Assembly (NCBI GenBank): GCA_021401465.1
Contig: JADDMT010000109.1
Coordinates: 1 to 64,000, forward strand
Direction: 5' to 3'
Length of the DNA: 64,000 nt
From: Teratosphaeria epicoccoides
Taxonomy: Eukaryota; Ascomycota; Dothideomycetes; Mycosphaerellales; Teratosphaeriaceae
Part shown: positions 1-10,877 of the stretch, in pieces
Layout of the letters: each line of letters begins with the position of its first letter
Position numbering within the stretch: position 1 is the stretch's first letter
Made by a program: the position numbers and the translations under genes
The notes under the pieces: model-generated
Database searches by the model: none
What the model saw: only the letters and a program-made list of their open reading frames with translations
Told to the model about the DNA's origin: nothing

Positions 1-397
1 TGACTCTCCTCTAAGCAAGAGAGGATTGAATTGAGATTAAGCACAAAGCTCCTAACTACCTGTCCTAAAGCCATCCCTATATACTAGAGAGCGACAGAGC
101 AGCTCTGTTAGATCTGTCGACAGACCTAACAGATCCGTGTCTGTAGATCTGTAGACTAACCCTACAGATCTAAGGGTCTATTATCCTGTGACAGATCCCT
201 TCTTCCTTGTAAGCCTATAGATCTATAGACTAACCCTACAGATCCGGGGATCTATCCTCACGTGACAGATCCTTTCTTCTATGACTATGTCTATGACTCA
301 TAGTACTCCTATGACAGTACTATGACTCATAGCACTTAGGACCTACATGATCCTGTATCCTATAGTACTCTAGACAGTACTCCTGACACTTATGACA
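1..397 (-). repeat. 3' LTR (left copy on the plus strand)
   Basis: This direct repeat aligns with 6529-6925 at a constant offset of 6528 without net indels. On the minus strand it starts TGTCATAAGTG at 397 and ends GAGTCA at 1, so the terminal TG/CA dinucleotides are intact. The window starts exactly at the LTR end, so the flanking duplication cannot be checked. Confidence 0.92.
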
Positions 398-411
398 CTA
401 TCCCCCTCTTA
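398..411 (-). other. Polypurine tract of the retrotransposon
   Basis: On the minus strand the bases immediately before the 3' LTR read AAGAGGGGGATAG, a purine run in the position where plus-strand DNA synthesis is primed in LTR elements. This supports both the element's orientation and the LTR boundary at 397. Confidence 0.75.
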
Positions 412-547
412 GTCTAGCTCGTCCCTAAGCTACCTTATTAGTGCGGGGTTTCTCTTGTTTCTTCTTTCAAGCTATGATGTCTTCTCTTTCCACATTACTG
501 CCTTGTGTCATTCTAGACACTAACGCCCCTTTAACGCAGAAACGCAA

Positions 548-1109
548 ATGCCGCGCGAATCGAATCCATCGTTAGGGCTAGGACAGCATGAAGTCCTGTA
601 CTTGGTGTCAAGAGCTAAAGCTCGTTTGTCGGGTACACATTTCCTTGGGGAAATGTTCGCAATGTCACTTCAGCAACTGTCAGAGTTGCGACGCGAAGGT
701 AACAGAGGTCGAATAGAAGAAGTTAGGCGATTAGCGGAAAAGATTAATTGCCGATCTTAATCGTGTAAAGGTAGTCCTAGCCGAGGCTTCGCAGAAGATG
801 CTAGAGGCGCATGCGAAGGAAATACGTCTTCGAAAACAGTTAGACGTAGTCGACTAGGAGGTCGAAGATAGTCGCGCTCTCGAGGAGCGCGAGATCAGGG
901 AGGAGGAGGCCGAGGAACAAGCTCTTACGCAGGCCGGGTTTCTTCTTGACCTAGATCCTTCCGCGGGTCTCGCTCTTAGTCCTACGACATGGAGCGTAAT
1001 AGAGGGTTTCGCTAACTCCTCATATTAGGGTTTCCTGGATGGCGTGATAGCCGAGCCGGTCGACGGCGTCCCGCAGGAGTCTAGTCGTGGCTTAGGATCT
1101 TCTTCCTAG
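548..1109 (+). pseudogene. Antisense ORF relic between chromodomain and 3' LTR
   Basis: This plus-strand reading frame runs opposite to gag-pol. It begins with ATG at 548, is open for 70 codons, then continues in the +1 frame from about 741 to a stop at 1107-1109. Only two in-frame TAG codons (855 and 1026) interrupt that second part. The encoded sequence is charged and looks helical, rich in E, R, K and L (for example an EEREIREEEAEEQ run), so a coiled-coil is likely. One frameshift plus two TAG stops fits the RIP-like decay of the rest of the element. I do not recognise the family. Its place between pol and the LTR suggests an accessory gene of the retroelement rather than a captured host gene, but that is inference. 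Confidence 0.5.
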
Positions 1110-1129
1110 GTTCGTTCCTTTCTCGAAAC

Positions 1130-4100
1130 TTCGTATCTTTTGCTAACAGTTTCGCAGGTGTTCTAGGGGTTCCTAGGTGTTCTCGGTACTCCCATATCCT
1201 TCCTATTTTACTAAGTACTCTCGCTGTCCGTCCCGCTAGCGAGTGTCGATAATCCTTTCGACAGAGTACTCCGGTTCTTCCACTTCAGGGTCGAGTAGTA
1301 AGGGTTCTGATTACAGTGCGGCGTCCGGCGCTGCTTGTTCTAGCAGAGAGACATAGAACACAGGGTGTATTCTTATCTGCTCGGGTAGCTGTAATTTGAA
1401 ATTGACTGGTCCCATCTTGGCCTTGATCCTGAATGGTCCTAGTTTTACAGCGTCTAGTTTTTTACTCGGCTTGTCCGATTTGATGTGACGGCGGAGGAGA
1501 TATACCTTGTCCCCCTCCTTTAGAATTAGTCCCTTAATTCTCTTACGATTCGCGTACTGTGCCATGTTCTGCTAATAGAACTGCAGGTCGAGTCGTGCTT
1601 CTGTTTGCAGTCGGCGTAGATGTTCTACTCGTCCGAGTGCTGCTAGGTTCGGATTACTAGCTAAGACGTCTGGAATGTCTTCTATAGCTGATCCATACGC
1701 CATCTGAAATGGCGAGAGTCCTGTCGACTCTGCCGGCGTACTATTATACGCGAGCTGTGCCATTAGCAACAACTCTACCTAGTTGTTCTGGTCCCTATTA
1801 ACATAGGATCGAAGGTACTGTTCTAACGTCTGATTTAGGCGTTCTGTCTGTCTATCCGTCTAAGGGTAGAAGGAAGTACTTAATCGATGTTTGACCTAGA
1901 ATTGTCTCATCAGGGCTCTCCAGAAGTTAGAGGTAAACATGGATCCTCGATCCGTTACTAGGTCCTGTAGCATGCCGTGTAATGCCACTACCCATTTAAT
2001 AAAGACATGCGCGATATCTTCGGTCTTGAAGTCTTCGCGGTAAGGGATAAACTTCCCGAACTTAGTGAATCGGTCGACTACTACCATGATCCCGTCGAAG
2101 AACTCATTAGTAGCGGGTTCTCTCGACTAAGGTAGTTTGACGATAAAATCTATAGCGAGTGATTCCCATGGCCGTTAAGGTACCCTTAGTAGTTGTAGTA
2201 GCCTATACGGTCTATGACGGTCGTGCTTACTTCGTCGGCAAGTCACACATTGACGGACGTAGTCCTCGATTGCCTTGCTCATCCTAGGGAAGTAATATTC
2301 TTTTCGGAGAATTTGCTTCATTTTAGACACTCCCGGGTGTCCTGCCTAAGGTACGTCGTGTCGGAGGCGTAGTAGTTCCGATCGTAAAGACGTTAGCATG
2401 TATACTAATCCTTGAAACAGAAGGATTCCGTCTTCGTCTTCCTAATCCTCCTGTCCATCAATGTCGTCGCGGACAGCGAGTGCAGTTAGGTCATGGATTA
2501 GGGCGTTCTTCAGGTCGTCCTGAAACCTACTAGTCTATGTGACAGTCGTAGCCGCGAGTCGGTTGACTCCTAGCGTGCCATCGCTATTTTCCTAGAGAAT
2601 AGCATGTTTCTCCCGCTTCACGCCCTTCATGTAGTCCGTCTAGCGGCTAAGTACATCGGCGCGTGCGTTATCGGTCCCCTTGTAATAGACGATCTTGCAG
2701 TTAAAACTAGAGAGCTCCTCGCTCTACCGAACCTGTCGTCGGTTTAACTCTTTCGTCGTTATGAAGTATCGCAAGTTCTCATGGTCTGTGTAGACTGTGA
2801 CCTAGTGCTTAGAACCTTCTAAGTAGACCCGCCAGGCCTTGTAGGCGTCTACTATGGCTAGAAGTTCTTTATCGTGGACATCATAACAGAGTTCCGGTCC
2901 CGACAATTTCCTCGAGTAGTAGGCGACTAGCTGTAGTCGTCTACTCGGTCCTAGTTGACTCAAGCATGCCCTGAGTGCTACGTCGGAGGCATCTGTTTCG
3001 ACTATAATAGGCTTATCTAGGTCGAACACAAGTAAGATCGGCTGATCTGTAAATTGTCGCTTAAGTTCCTCGAAGGTATTCTGTTAGGCGTCGTCCTATA
3101 CGAATAGTGTATCCTTCGTCGTAAGAGTCGTAAGTAGTGCTGTGATCTTCGAATAGTTTGCCACAAATCTCCTGTAGAAGTTAGCGAATCCAAGGAAGGA
3201 CTATACTTCCTTAACATTAGTCGGCGTAGGCTACTCTTTTACGACCTAGACTTTCTTGGTGTCCATCTTGATTCCATTCTATGCTACTACGTAGCTAAGG
3301 AATTATACTTCCTGCTTATGAAACTCGCTCTTCTGCGGCTTGACCTTTAGTCGGTAGTCCTAGAGTTTCTGAAGTACCTTACGTACGTAAGTCCTATGTT
3401 CTTCGATCGTCCGGGAATAGACGAGGATGTCGTCTAGGTATACAACCACAAAGACGTCGAGGTACTCTCGTAGCACATTGTTGATAAATGCCTGCCATGT
3501 AGCCAGGGCGTTTGTCAACCTAAATGGCATGACTATGTACTCGTAGTGCCCGAACCTAGTTCGGAACGCGGTCTTCTATTCTTCGCCTTCCTTAATTCGA
3601 ATTCGATTATACGCTCCGGGTATGTCGAACTTCGAGAACCACATTGCTCCTTGTAGGCGGTCCTGCAATTCCGAGAGCAAAGGAAGCGGATAACTATTCT
3701 TTATCGTGATGTCGTTTAATCCACGATAATCTACGTAGAGTCGCTAGTCATCTTCCCCCTTAGGCACAAACAGGATCGGATATCCGGCTAGGGACTGCGA
3801 CTCGCGAATGAAGCCTTTCTAGAGGTTGTCTTCTAGGTATTTCCGGAGAATCTCTAGTTTCGCTACTAATAATAGGCAAACTGATTACTTCGTTAGTGTC
3901 TTGCCAGGGAGTAAGGGTATCCCGTGGTCCTACTCCTAGTGTTCTAGCAGAGCTTCTTAGTCGGGTTCTTCCTCGAAAAGAGTAGCGAACTCTTTATACT
4001 TATCGGGAACTGTAAATTCGACCCTGACTTCCGATTGCGTTGCTTTGACCTATAGGACGTGCACTTCCTGTTCTAGATCCTTAATAGCGGCTACCATCTC

Positions 4101-4600
4101 GCTTAAAGTCATAGCACATATTTCGATCTTGCCTAGTACGTCGTGCACTATAGGTAGAGGTATCGATCTTGAGAGTTCTGGGAACTAGATCCTCTCATTC
4201 TTCTAGTCGATATAGGGGTTAGCGTTCCTTAGCTATGGCAACCCTAGTACTACATCCGAGCCTAGCGACTCCGTGATGTCGAACTAGAGCATCTCTCGGT
4301 AGCGTCCTATCCGCAGAGGCATCATCTCGGTCTCCTCGTCAACTACTCCTTAGTTATACGTGACCGGCTTTCCATCGATCGCTTGTAGCGAGAAAGCATT
4401 CGTTTTCGCCTGTAGCTTTATCCTAGCTATCCTGGCGAACTTGGGCGTCATGAAGATTCTAGTACATCCTGAATCTATTAAGGCCCTAGCTAGCGTCTCG
4501 TTGATGTGCAACCATACTCTAAGGTTATTCGCGTATCTGGCGCCGATCGCGGCACATCGTTACAGCCCTGTCTAGTCCGTCCGTAGGTCTAATTTCAGCG
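1130..4600 (-). pseudogene. pol: pol relic: protease, reverse transcriptase, RNase H, integrase, chromodomain
   Basis: Read on the minus strand. The protease motif LIDSGCTR lies near 4445-4480. Reverse transcriptase shows a VDYRG-type segment near 3720-3735 and the catalytic YLDDILV near 3420-3450. RNase H starts VETDASD at about 3005 and reaches 2802. The integrase has its zinc-binding region around 2225-2385 (GHPGVSKMK, then CVTC), a core with VVVDRFTKF near 2060-2087, and a C-terminal beta-barrel with HPVFYVSLL near 1345. A chromodomain follows at about 1145-1275 (YSVERIID, then YLVK-stop-EGY). Stops replace conserved tryptophans in the chromodomain and conserved glutamines elsewhere, so this is a dead copy. 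The chromodomain places it among the chromoviruses. Confidence 0.9.
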
Positions 4601-5379
4601 GACCTCATCGTTTCCCGAATAACTGTCTTCACGGACTAGTTCAGGGATCGTGCGGTCTCGGCTTCTTCTGTAAGCGTTACCGTTTTCTGGCCTAAGAGAT
4701 CGTTCTCGTTCTTGGCCTCGCTGTTCCTGCGCGTTCCTTGCGTACTCTATCTTTAAATGATAGACTCGGAGTCGTAGCGCTCGTGGAATCTGAATACCTT
4801 TGTGGGTTAGGTAGCCTCCCTAGGGCGTGAACTCTACCCCGAACGGTACAATTTCTTGGACAACTTTCTGATGCGCGTGAGGTTAAGCTACGACCGGTAG
4901 TCTCCTCAGGTGTCGTCGCATACGGTCGGCTAGTTCGTCATACTGAAGCTAGTCGACGTGTTGTACTCCATTAATCCATGGGCAAGCCTGAGCCTACTAG
5001 TTCTGTATGATCCGGATAATGTCGAGTCCGATGTCATGTAGCGGCATAGCCTATCGCTCTATGCTCTCGTCTTCCTCGGAATCAGGAATGACGGCTTCGA
5101 CAAGCTCGTAGTTGTCGTCCGAACCTTCTTCTTCTTCTTCTAGTTCCTGTTCTCTTAGGACTGTCGTACTAGAAGGTGTACCCCTTAGCGCACAGATCGA
5201 CTATGCCTTGTTTCGGCTAGGGTACTATCCGGAACCATCTTTATCACTCCTGTGAATTCGACAATCGTCGTCGTAGCACGCAGTCCAAGTAAGTGCGGCA
5301 TGGTCCGGTTCTCGAGTAGCGGCGACCTTTCGCTTAGGTGCCGTCGTTGTCACGCGAGCCTGCTCTATCCTAGGCAGCT

Positions 5380-6400
5380 CTTGTCGTTGCTTCTTAGCAA
5401 AACATTCGCGGGAAAAGTGTCCTTTCTTTCCGCAGTTGTAGCACTCGAGATTACTCTTGTCGAATGGCTTCTTCAGACTATTCTAGGGAGGAGAGCCCTT
5501 CCGCGGCTTTCCTCGGGGTCTATTCCTTAGACGCCCCTTAGTCGCATCTAACTCCATAGGTTAGAGACCGTAGTCATCGCTTCGCCATTTTGGTGCCGAT
5601 CGTTAGACCTTATGGTTAGCCTGCGCCGGCTTGCGATTTCCATGTTGTCGTTCTTGCTGTCGTTCCTAGATGCGATTATCGATTCTAATCGCGAGATTGC
5701 TCATTTCCTTGAATGTCGTTAGCCGATCTCCTCGGGCAATTTCATCTTTAACCGTCTCCTTTAGTCCCTAGTAGAACTGAGCGGCTAAAGCGTTATCATT
5801 CTAGTCGACTCGAGCAGAGAGAGTCTGAAAGTCCGCGCGGTACTTCGTAGCGGAACCCTTCTGCTAGATTCCTAGGAGAGCTCTCTCGGCCTCTTGTTGC
5901 TCATTACTAAGCCCGAACGCTTCGCGTAATGCCTTAAACAAAGACTTGTCTAAGTTAAGAATCTCCCTAGTCGTCGTCTTCCTAGCTTCGGTGCTGCTGA
6001 CATGATCCAGATAATCTGTTAGATGAGGCTAGATAAACTCGAACGCCGGTCCCTTTAGGTAAGAGACAATGTACATCATTCGCTTATGATGTGTCGTAAA
6101 CCGTTCCGTATCTACGTTAAATGCTAACTAGCATTGTAGGATAAACATCTCGACTTGAGATCGTTGTCCTGTAAACTCTGTAGGGCTTCCTATCTTAAAG
6201 CCGTTATTGCCGTGTCTATTCCCGGTAGTTAAACCTGCGACGGATGCTAGAGCTATCTCGCTAAGGTGAATGGATTCGAGCTACTACGTGATTTGAGGTA
6301 TAGCGGCAACTTGTTCTCGTAGTGTCGGTTAACTGTCGCTAGAGCTTGAACTGACAGTTAAAGAACTACTTAACATAGGCGTATGTTAAGCGCTCGCCGA
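5380..6400 (-). pseudogene. gag: gag relic with CCHC zinc knuckle
   Basis: The clearest mark is the nucleocapsid knuckle CYNCGKKGHFSREC on the minus strand at about 5403-5447, a perfect CX2CX4HX4C. Upstream on that strand, about 5560-6350, is a capsid-like region (AAQFYQGLKETVKDEIARG near 5715-5790) with several TAG/TAA stops. The start codon is not clear. The region between the knuckle and the protease (about 4600-5380) is a degraded linker. No intact frame longer than about 100 codons remains. Confidence 0.82.
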
Positions 6401-6528
6401 GTCTCCTGATGCTTCCCTAGAAGTGGTGCTTAAAATGTCATAAGGGTAGGTGCCGATAGCAGGAAGGTGACTAGGTGTTAGACTTAGGAGCTATGAAGAA
6501 TATCGACAATAGTAGTTAACCTTGTAAC

Positions 6529-6925
6529 TAACTCTCCTCTAAGTAAGAGAGGATTAAATTAAGATTAAGCACGAAGCTCCTAACTACCTGTCCTAAAGCT
6601 ATCCCTATATACTAGAGAGCGACAGAGCAGCTCTGTTAGATCTGTCGACAGACCCGATAGATCCGTGTCTATAGATCTGTAGACTAACCCTACAGATCTA
6701 AGGGTCTGTTATCCCGTGACAGATCCCTTCTTCCTTGTAAGCCTATGGATCTGTAGACTAACCCTATAGATCTAGGGATCTGTCCTCACGTGACAGATCC
6801 TTTCTTCTATGACTGTGTCTATGACTCATAGTACTCCTATGACGGTACTATGACTCATAGCACTTAGGACCTACATGATCCTATATCCTATAGTACTCTG
6901 GACAGTACTCCTGACACTTATGACA
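6529..6925 (-). repeat. 5' LTR (right copy on the plus strand)
   Basis: This is the partner of 1-397. Its terminal dinucleotide at 6529-6530 is TA instead of TG, a TpG-to-TpA change typical of RIP. Inside it, at 6511-6528, the minus strand reads GTTACAAGGTTAACTACT, the position of the primer-binding site; the matching tRNA is not identified. Confidence 0.9.
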
Positions 6926-6939
6926 CTGTCGCTAATTAA

Positions 6940-8466
6940 GAGTGTATAGGACACAAACCTCTCCTACTAGCTAAGGTAACACTACACGGCGGTACCCCTG
7001 CTAGCTCGTATCGTGTAGTCACAGAGCAGCCGCAGCCTCAATCGACACAGGGTAAAGGCAAGGCAGCAAGAAGCTCTCTTCCGAATCTGCTAGCGCTAGT
7101 GCTAAAGTGTTTAAGAATTAATCTGAAGGTTTGGAAGCAAGTAAAGACCTTTACCTTGACTAAGCGGCGTGACAAGGTCGATACTATGTCTGTAGCAGAG
7201 CTAGAGCACTAGTGTGACAGGGTAGTGACCTTGTACGACAACGAATACAACGATCTCGAAGACAAACCCCTACTTATCAACTTTCTGCTAAGTCGTGTTA
7301 AGCACGATCATCTTAAGGATATCAAGTCGTTTCCACGATACTAGGGGCACCTCTTCATCGATAGTTAACCCGCAGATCTAGTCACATAGCAATTCACCGA
7401 GATCGATATAGAGCTATACGACGATATTAAGAAGATGCTAGAACCATTTAGGACTCCGCCTAAGGCCGATAATAAGTATAATCTCTAGATTAACGTAGTG
7501 CTCTTCAAAACAGACGCTTAGATAGCTGCTTAGATTACTTACCTCGAGAAGAACGCCCCCTAGTTACTAGACAAGCAGCTCGTAAGCAATGACGAGCTAG
7601 CAGCTAACACTTCAGACGCTAGTAGATTTAGTCTTACAGACGCCGAGCTCTAAGAGCTCTTAGAAGACTGTCATGGCTTAGACATTAAAGACAGGCTACC
7701 CCCCCTAACACGACAGTATAGTTACGATGTTAGCGACCCTGTCATACACGCTATTCTCGCTGAAGATGAGGCCGCTACTACGAGTCGCTATGTAAGCACA
7801 CAGCGAGGCTACAAACGAGACCCTTCGTCTAATCTGCTAGTCCGAGCTTCACTAGGTGCTCTAGCGCTGCAAACAATTAGACGAACCATAGAGGTAATCA
7901 CGGAGGCATTCGACGGTCGAATTATCAAACTAGAGCCGGTCTCTGGCTTAGATGCCCCGCTAGCATATAGCTCGTAGCAGGGGGTAGATATGTTTGACTT
8001 AACTGAGCTCGGTAGTAATGATAAGCTTCTACTACTAGATACCTTCATGAAGAGCTAGAGGGTATTCTTACTACACTCAAAGAAGCAGTAGGAGACAAAG
8101 GCGTCTAAGTCAGAGCCGATAATCAAACAAGAGCGCTAGTCGCTAGCTCCTAGGGCTACTCATGGTTCTGCTACTACTACTACTACTGCTAGTACAACTC
8201 TAGGACCTTATCCGGCTCCTACAGCCATGATAGCGTCACTAACACCGAAGACTCCGTAGCTAGAGACGCCGCCGCTAGCTGCGAAGCCCCCCGCAGTAAA
8301 GACGCCGCTACTAACGACGCCGCTGCTAGCTGCAAAGACTGAGAAGCAAGGGGGTAAGAGGAAGAAGGCAGACAAGCCGCTACTACCGCAGCTTGCAGAG
8401 TTAATACATGAGCCATGACAGCGCAAGAAGGTGAATTATAAGGATGCCTATAATAGCACGTAGTAA
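6940..8466 (+). pseudogene. Decayed ORF of an older mobile element, family unknown
   Basis: One plus-strand frame runs from the LTR border to a TGA at 8416-8418, probably continuing to TAA at 8464. It has about 14 internal TAG/TAA codons (for example 7210, 7342, 7366, 7387, 7486, 7519, 7531, 7561, 7651, 7975, 8056, 8089, 8137, 8257) and no frameshift. All fit CAG/CAA or TGG changed by CpA-to-TpA mutation. The predicted product has a charged N-terminal half and a middle region rich in D, E and L. It then has a Ser/Thr-rich stretch and Pro/Ala/Thr repeats (about 8220-8340), and ends in a basic tail (KQGGKRKKADK). No ATG is seen before the frame meets the LTR, so the 5' end may lie beyond the retroelement. 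I do not recognise the family. It converges on the pseudogene at 8655-9560. Confidence 0.6.
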
Positions 8467-8654
8467 TAAAAAGGTTTATTATTAGTCTGGCGTTAGTGTA
8501 TTGCGTAGTCATAGTGTATTTAATAGCAAAATCGCTGAAAAGATATTCAACATGTCTCGATAGTCACTGAAAAAAGAGTTGAATAAAAAATCGAATTATG
8601 CTACTCATAGCTAAGTCGTAGTAGGCGTCGACATAGTCAACTTAATAGCACTGT

Positions 8655-9560
8655 TCAAACAACGCCAAACCCCCGAGCTCCTTCGCTATTCTACTGCTAC
8701 TACTACTACTGCTGCTACTGCTGCACGCTACCTCCGGAGCGCTTATAGCGCTCTTTATCAGTATAGTGCGGCAGCGTAGTACCTGCAAATACAGCCCCCT
8801 AGAGCGCCTTGATATAGATCACACTGTCTATAACAGTGCGACTAACGTCAACTATCCGCTCTATGATAGCATTAAGCTCTACACGCATTGTAGCGAACTA
8901 ACTATTGCTATAGTCTACAAGACTAGCAACGTGCTCTGCTAGCATAGCTAACTACCCCTTAACTACACTAAACCTTGCTATAACAGACCGCACGTTGCTA
9001 TTATCATTAACATCATTAATGTCTCTAGCACTGCTAAGCATACCCTCTATATTGCTAAGCCGCGCGTCGATGCGCATATCGGATGCGTCTAGTCGCAGTT
9101 TAATCGCAGTAAGCCTCAACTTAACTGCCCCTATTTTCTCCTCGATCGACAGCTCATGCTAGCGATTAGCGTGACATCTAACGCGATTGTTGCGCTTACA
9201 GAATGCGCAAGCCGCATCATCACGCTAGGACTAGACCCTACACTCATAACCGCGCTTAGTGCATTCGTTACATGGATCGATAGCTAGCTTGCCTTCGTCA
9301 GTCTCTATGATACGGCTAGCCATGTCGTACTTGCGTAGGAGGGCATCTTTCTCCTTGAGGCTAGTGTTGTAATCGTACTACTAGCTCTCTTCAGACTTAT
9401 ACTACTAATCAGCGGTATTCTTAGTCTCTAGACGGCGCAAACTACTACTACAAGTTAGCGACTACCTCTGTAAGTACGCTGTAAGCGCGGAAACAACTTA
9501 CACTGGCGCTAGAGGTAGCAGCTCAGGTTCAGGTAAGCTAGTAGTGGATTCTTCAGCCAT
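8655..9560 (-). pseudogene. Decayed zinc-cluster/poly-Q protein of an older mobile element
   Basis: A single minus-strand frame of 302 codons runs from ATG (9558-9560, MAEESTTSLPEPELL) to TGA (8655-8657). About 18 internal stops are present, all TAG or TAA. Cysteine motifs CNECTKRGYEC (about 9240-9275) and CAFCKRNNRVRCH (about 9175-9215) give a C-x2-C-x6-C then C-x2-C-x6-C-x-H pattern resembling a fungal Zn-cluster or a retroelement-style zinc motif. A coiled region follows (LRLTAIKLRLDASDMRIDARL). The C-terminal end is a CAG run (about 8690-8735) in which several CAG codons are now TAG, so it was a poly-glutamine tract. The function is unknown; nucleic-acid binding is inferred only from the cysteines. 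It is convergent with the 6940-8466 relic, probably the same element. Confidence 0.6.
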
Positions 9561-10180
9561 TTTGGTACCTTGTTAGGAGCGATATTATAGTAATCTGAGG
9601 GTGTAACATGGTAAGTTGATAGCGGCGAGGAGGAATCACTTATAACTGAGCCGACAATAGCATTGAATCACAATAACAATCGCTAGTGAAGTGGCATTTG
9701 GCAAACAACTAGCTCAATTCAAGCAAACACGTGATATCAAGAAACACATGCATGTGGAATTGGCACATTTGGACCGCCGTCTTGAGCTATGCGAATTTGG
9801 CAATGTTGAACGAGCGCTGAAGTAACATACATAACAAGTTGAAGATACAGTGACGTTGATGGAGTCATTTTGAATCACATGCAAGCTAAGGCGTGAAATG
9901 GAACGTTATTGGCTGACTCTTGCCCTACTTGGAAAGCAGCAATCTGCGGAACATGCAGAGTGCAAACAAAGGCATCTTAGGCAATCGCTCGTGTGCAAGA
10001 TTTGACAAGGTAGATCAGAATTGGGGTTGAGATTGAGATGGGCCGGACGGTATTCAGTGATGATGCTTGTGCTTTTCACTGACTCTACATTTCCAAGCCG
10101 GAACGCCACGCTAAGTCCATACAGGCCTTTGGTGTTCCTTCAGCAGGAAGGGATATCCGCAGAAGTTCTGGTCGGACTAT
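9561..10180. other. Border of repeat island and 3' flank of RPS22
   Basis: No gene is seen. From about 9700 the bias toward TpA and CTAG fades and the composition becomes that of the gene-bearing part, so the RIP-affected region seems to end within 9560-9700. I could not find a terminal inverted repeat or target duplication marking the end of the older element. Confidence 0.5.
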
Positions 10181-10877
10181 CTAGTAGAAGAAGCCAATGA
10201 TCTTGCCAGCGACATGCTTTCGCCTGGCCTCCTCGTGGTCCATGATGCCAGCAGAGGTGGTAAGGACGATGTAGCCGAACTGACGCGATGGGAGCAGCTT
10301 GACAACCCACTTTTCCATGTCGCGGAGCTGGACGTTGTAGCGGGGCGAGATGACACCGGTCTTATTGAGGCTGCGAAGTTGTTAGATGCTTAGACATGCA
10401 AGAGAGGGTGCTTGAGACTTACCGGCCGTTCAGCTGAATGACGATCTTGCCGTTGCGGTGGTCATCAACCTCCTCGAACTCGCCGATATAGCCTGTAAGC
10501 CTCTTTATCAGTCTGAATGTCGCGAAAGATTAAACGTGCGTTCTTCAGCCAAAAACCATCCGAAGACGTGTAAGACCCTCGCGTATGCCTCAATTTTCCG
10601 AACACTTAAAGGGCCTTGGTCGTGGAGCAAAATCGAGACCATAGCCTAGTTATCAGCCCGGGTGCGCCCTTCCTTGGTGCTTTCCCTTGTCCTCCCATCT
10701 CTTCCCGTCTCTGACCGCCTGGCCGAGCAAGACTTCAAACGTACCGTGCTTCTGCATGACCTGGAGGAACTTGACGATGACCTTGGAGCTCGGACGGATG
10801 AGGACCTGGCGCTTGCCGGTCTTCTCGGCGTTGTTGATGGACTTGAGCGCATCGTTGAGGACGGAAGTCTTGACCAT
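10181..10877 (-). CDS. RPS22: 40S ribosomal protein S22 (uS8)
   Basis: This is a component of the small ribosomal subunit, uS8 family, that binds 18S rRNA in the body of the 40S. Exons on the minus strand are 10745-10877, 10423-10492 and 10181-10370. They join to 130 codons plus stop, exactly the family length. The start reads MVKTSVLNDALKS, the middle YIGEFEEVDDHRNGK and the end VAGKIIGFFY, all hallmark stretches. Introns have donors GTACGT and GTAAGT and acceptors ACAG and GCAG. A non-coding intron is also likely in the 5' UTR: donor GTATGT at 11099 and acceptor CACAG at 10927, with branch site GCTGAC. It lies head to head with the TCTP gene. Identification is essentially certain. Confidence 0.96.

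Larger units (their letters stand above)
1..6925 (-). mobile_element. Full-length Ty3/gypsy chromovirus LTR retrotransposon, RIP-degraded
   Basis: Two near-identical 397-bp direct repeats (1-397 and 6529-6925) bound a minus-strand gag-pol relic. Read on the minus strand the order is gag with a CCHC zinc knuckle, aspartic protease, reverse transcriptase, RNase H, integrase and chromodomain, which is the Ty3/gypsy chromovirus order. The LTR has TG...CA ends on the minus strand, and a purine-rich tract precedes the 3' LTR. Every domain is broken by TAG/TAA stops where CAG or TGG codons are expected. The LTR copies differ mainly by TpG-to-TpA and CpA-to-TpA changes, the signature of RIP, so the element cannot encode active proteins. 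The base pairs after the right LTR read ctgtc and could be one target-site duplicate; the left flank is outside the window. Confidence 0.93.

Noticed and set aside
8690..8735. CTA/CTG trinucleotide microsatellite
   Set aside because: On the minus strand it is the CAG/TAG tail of the decayed poly-Q ORF in frame, so it is explained as part of that pseudogene rather than an independent satellite.
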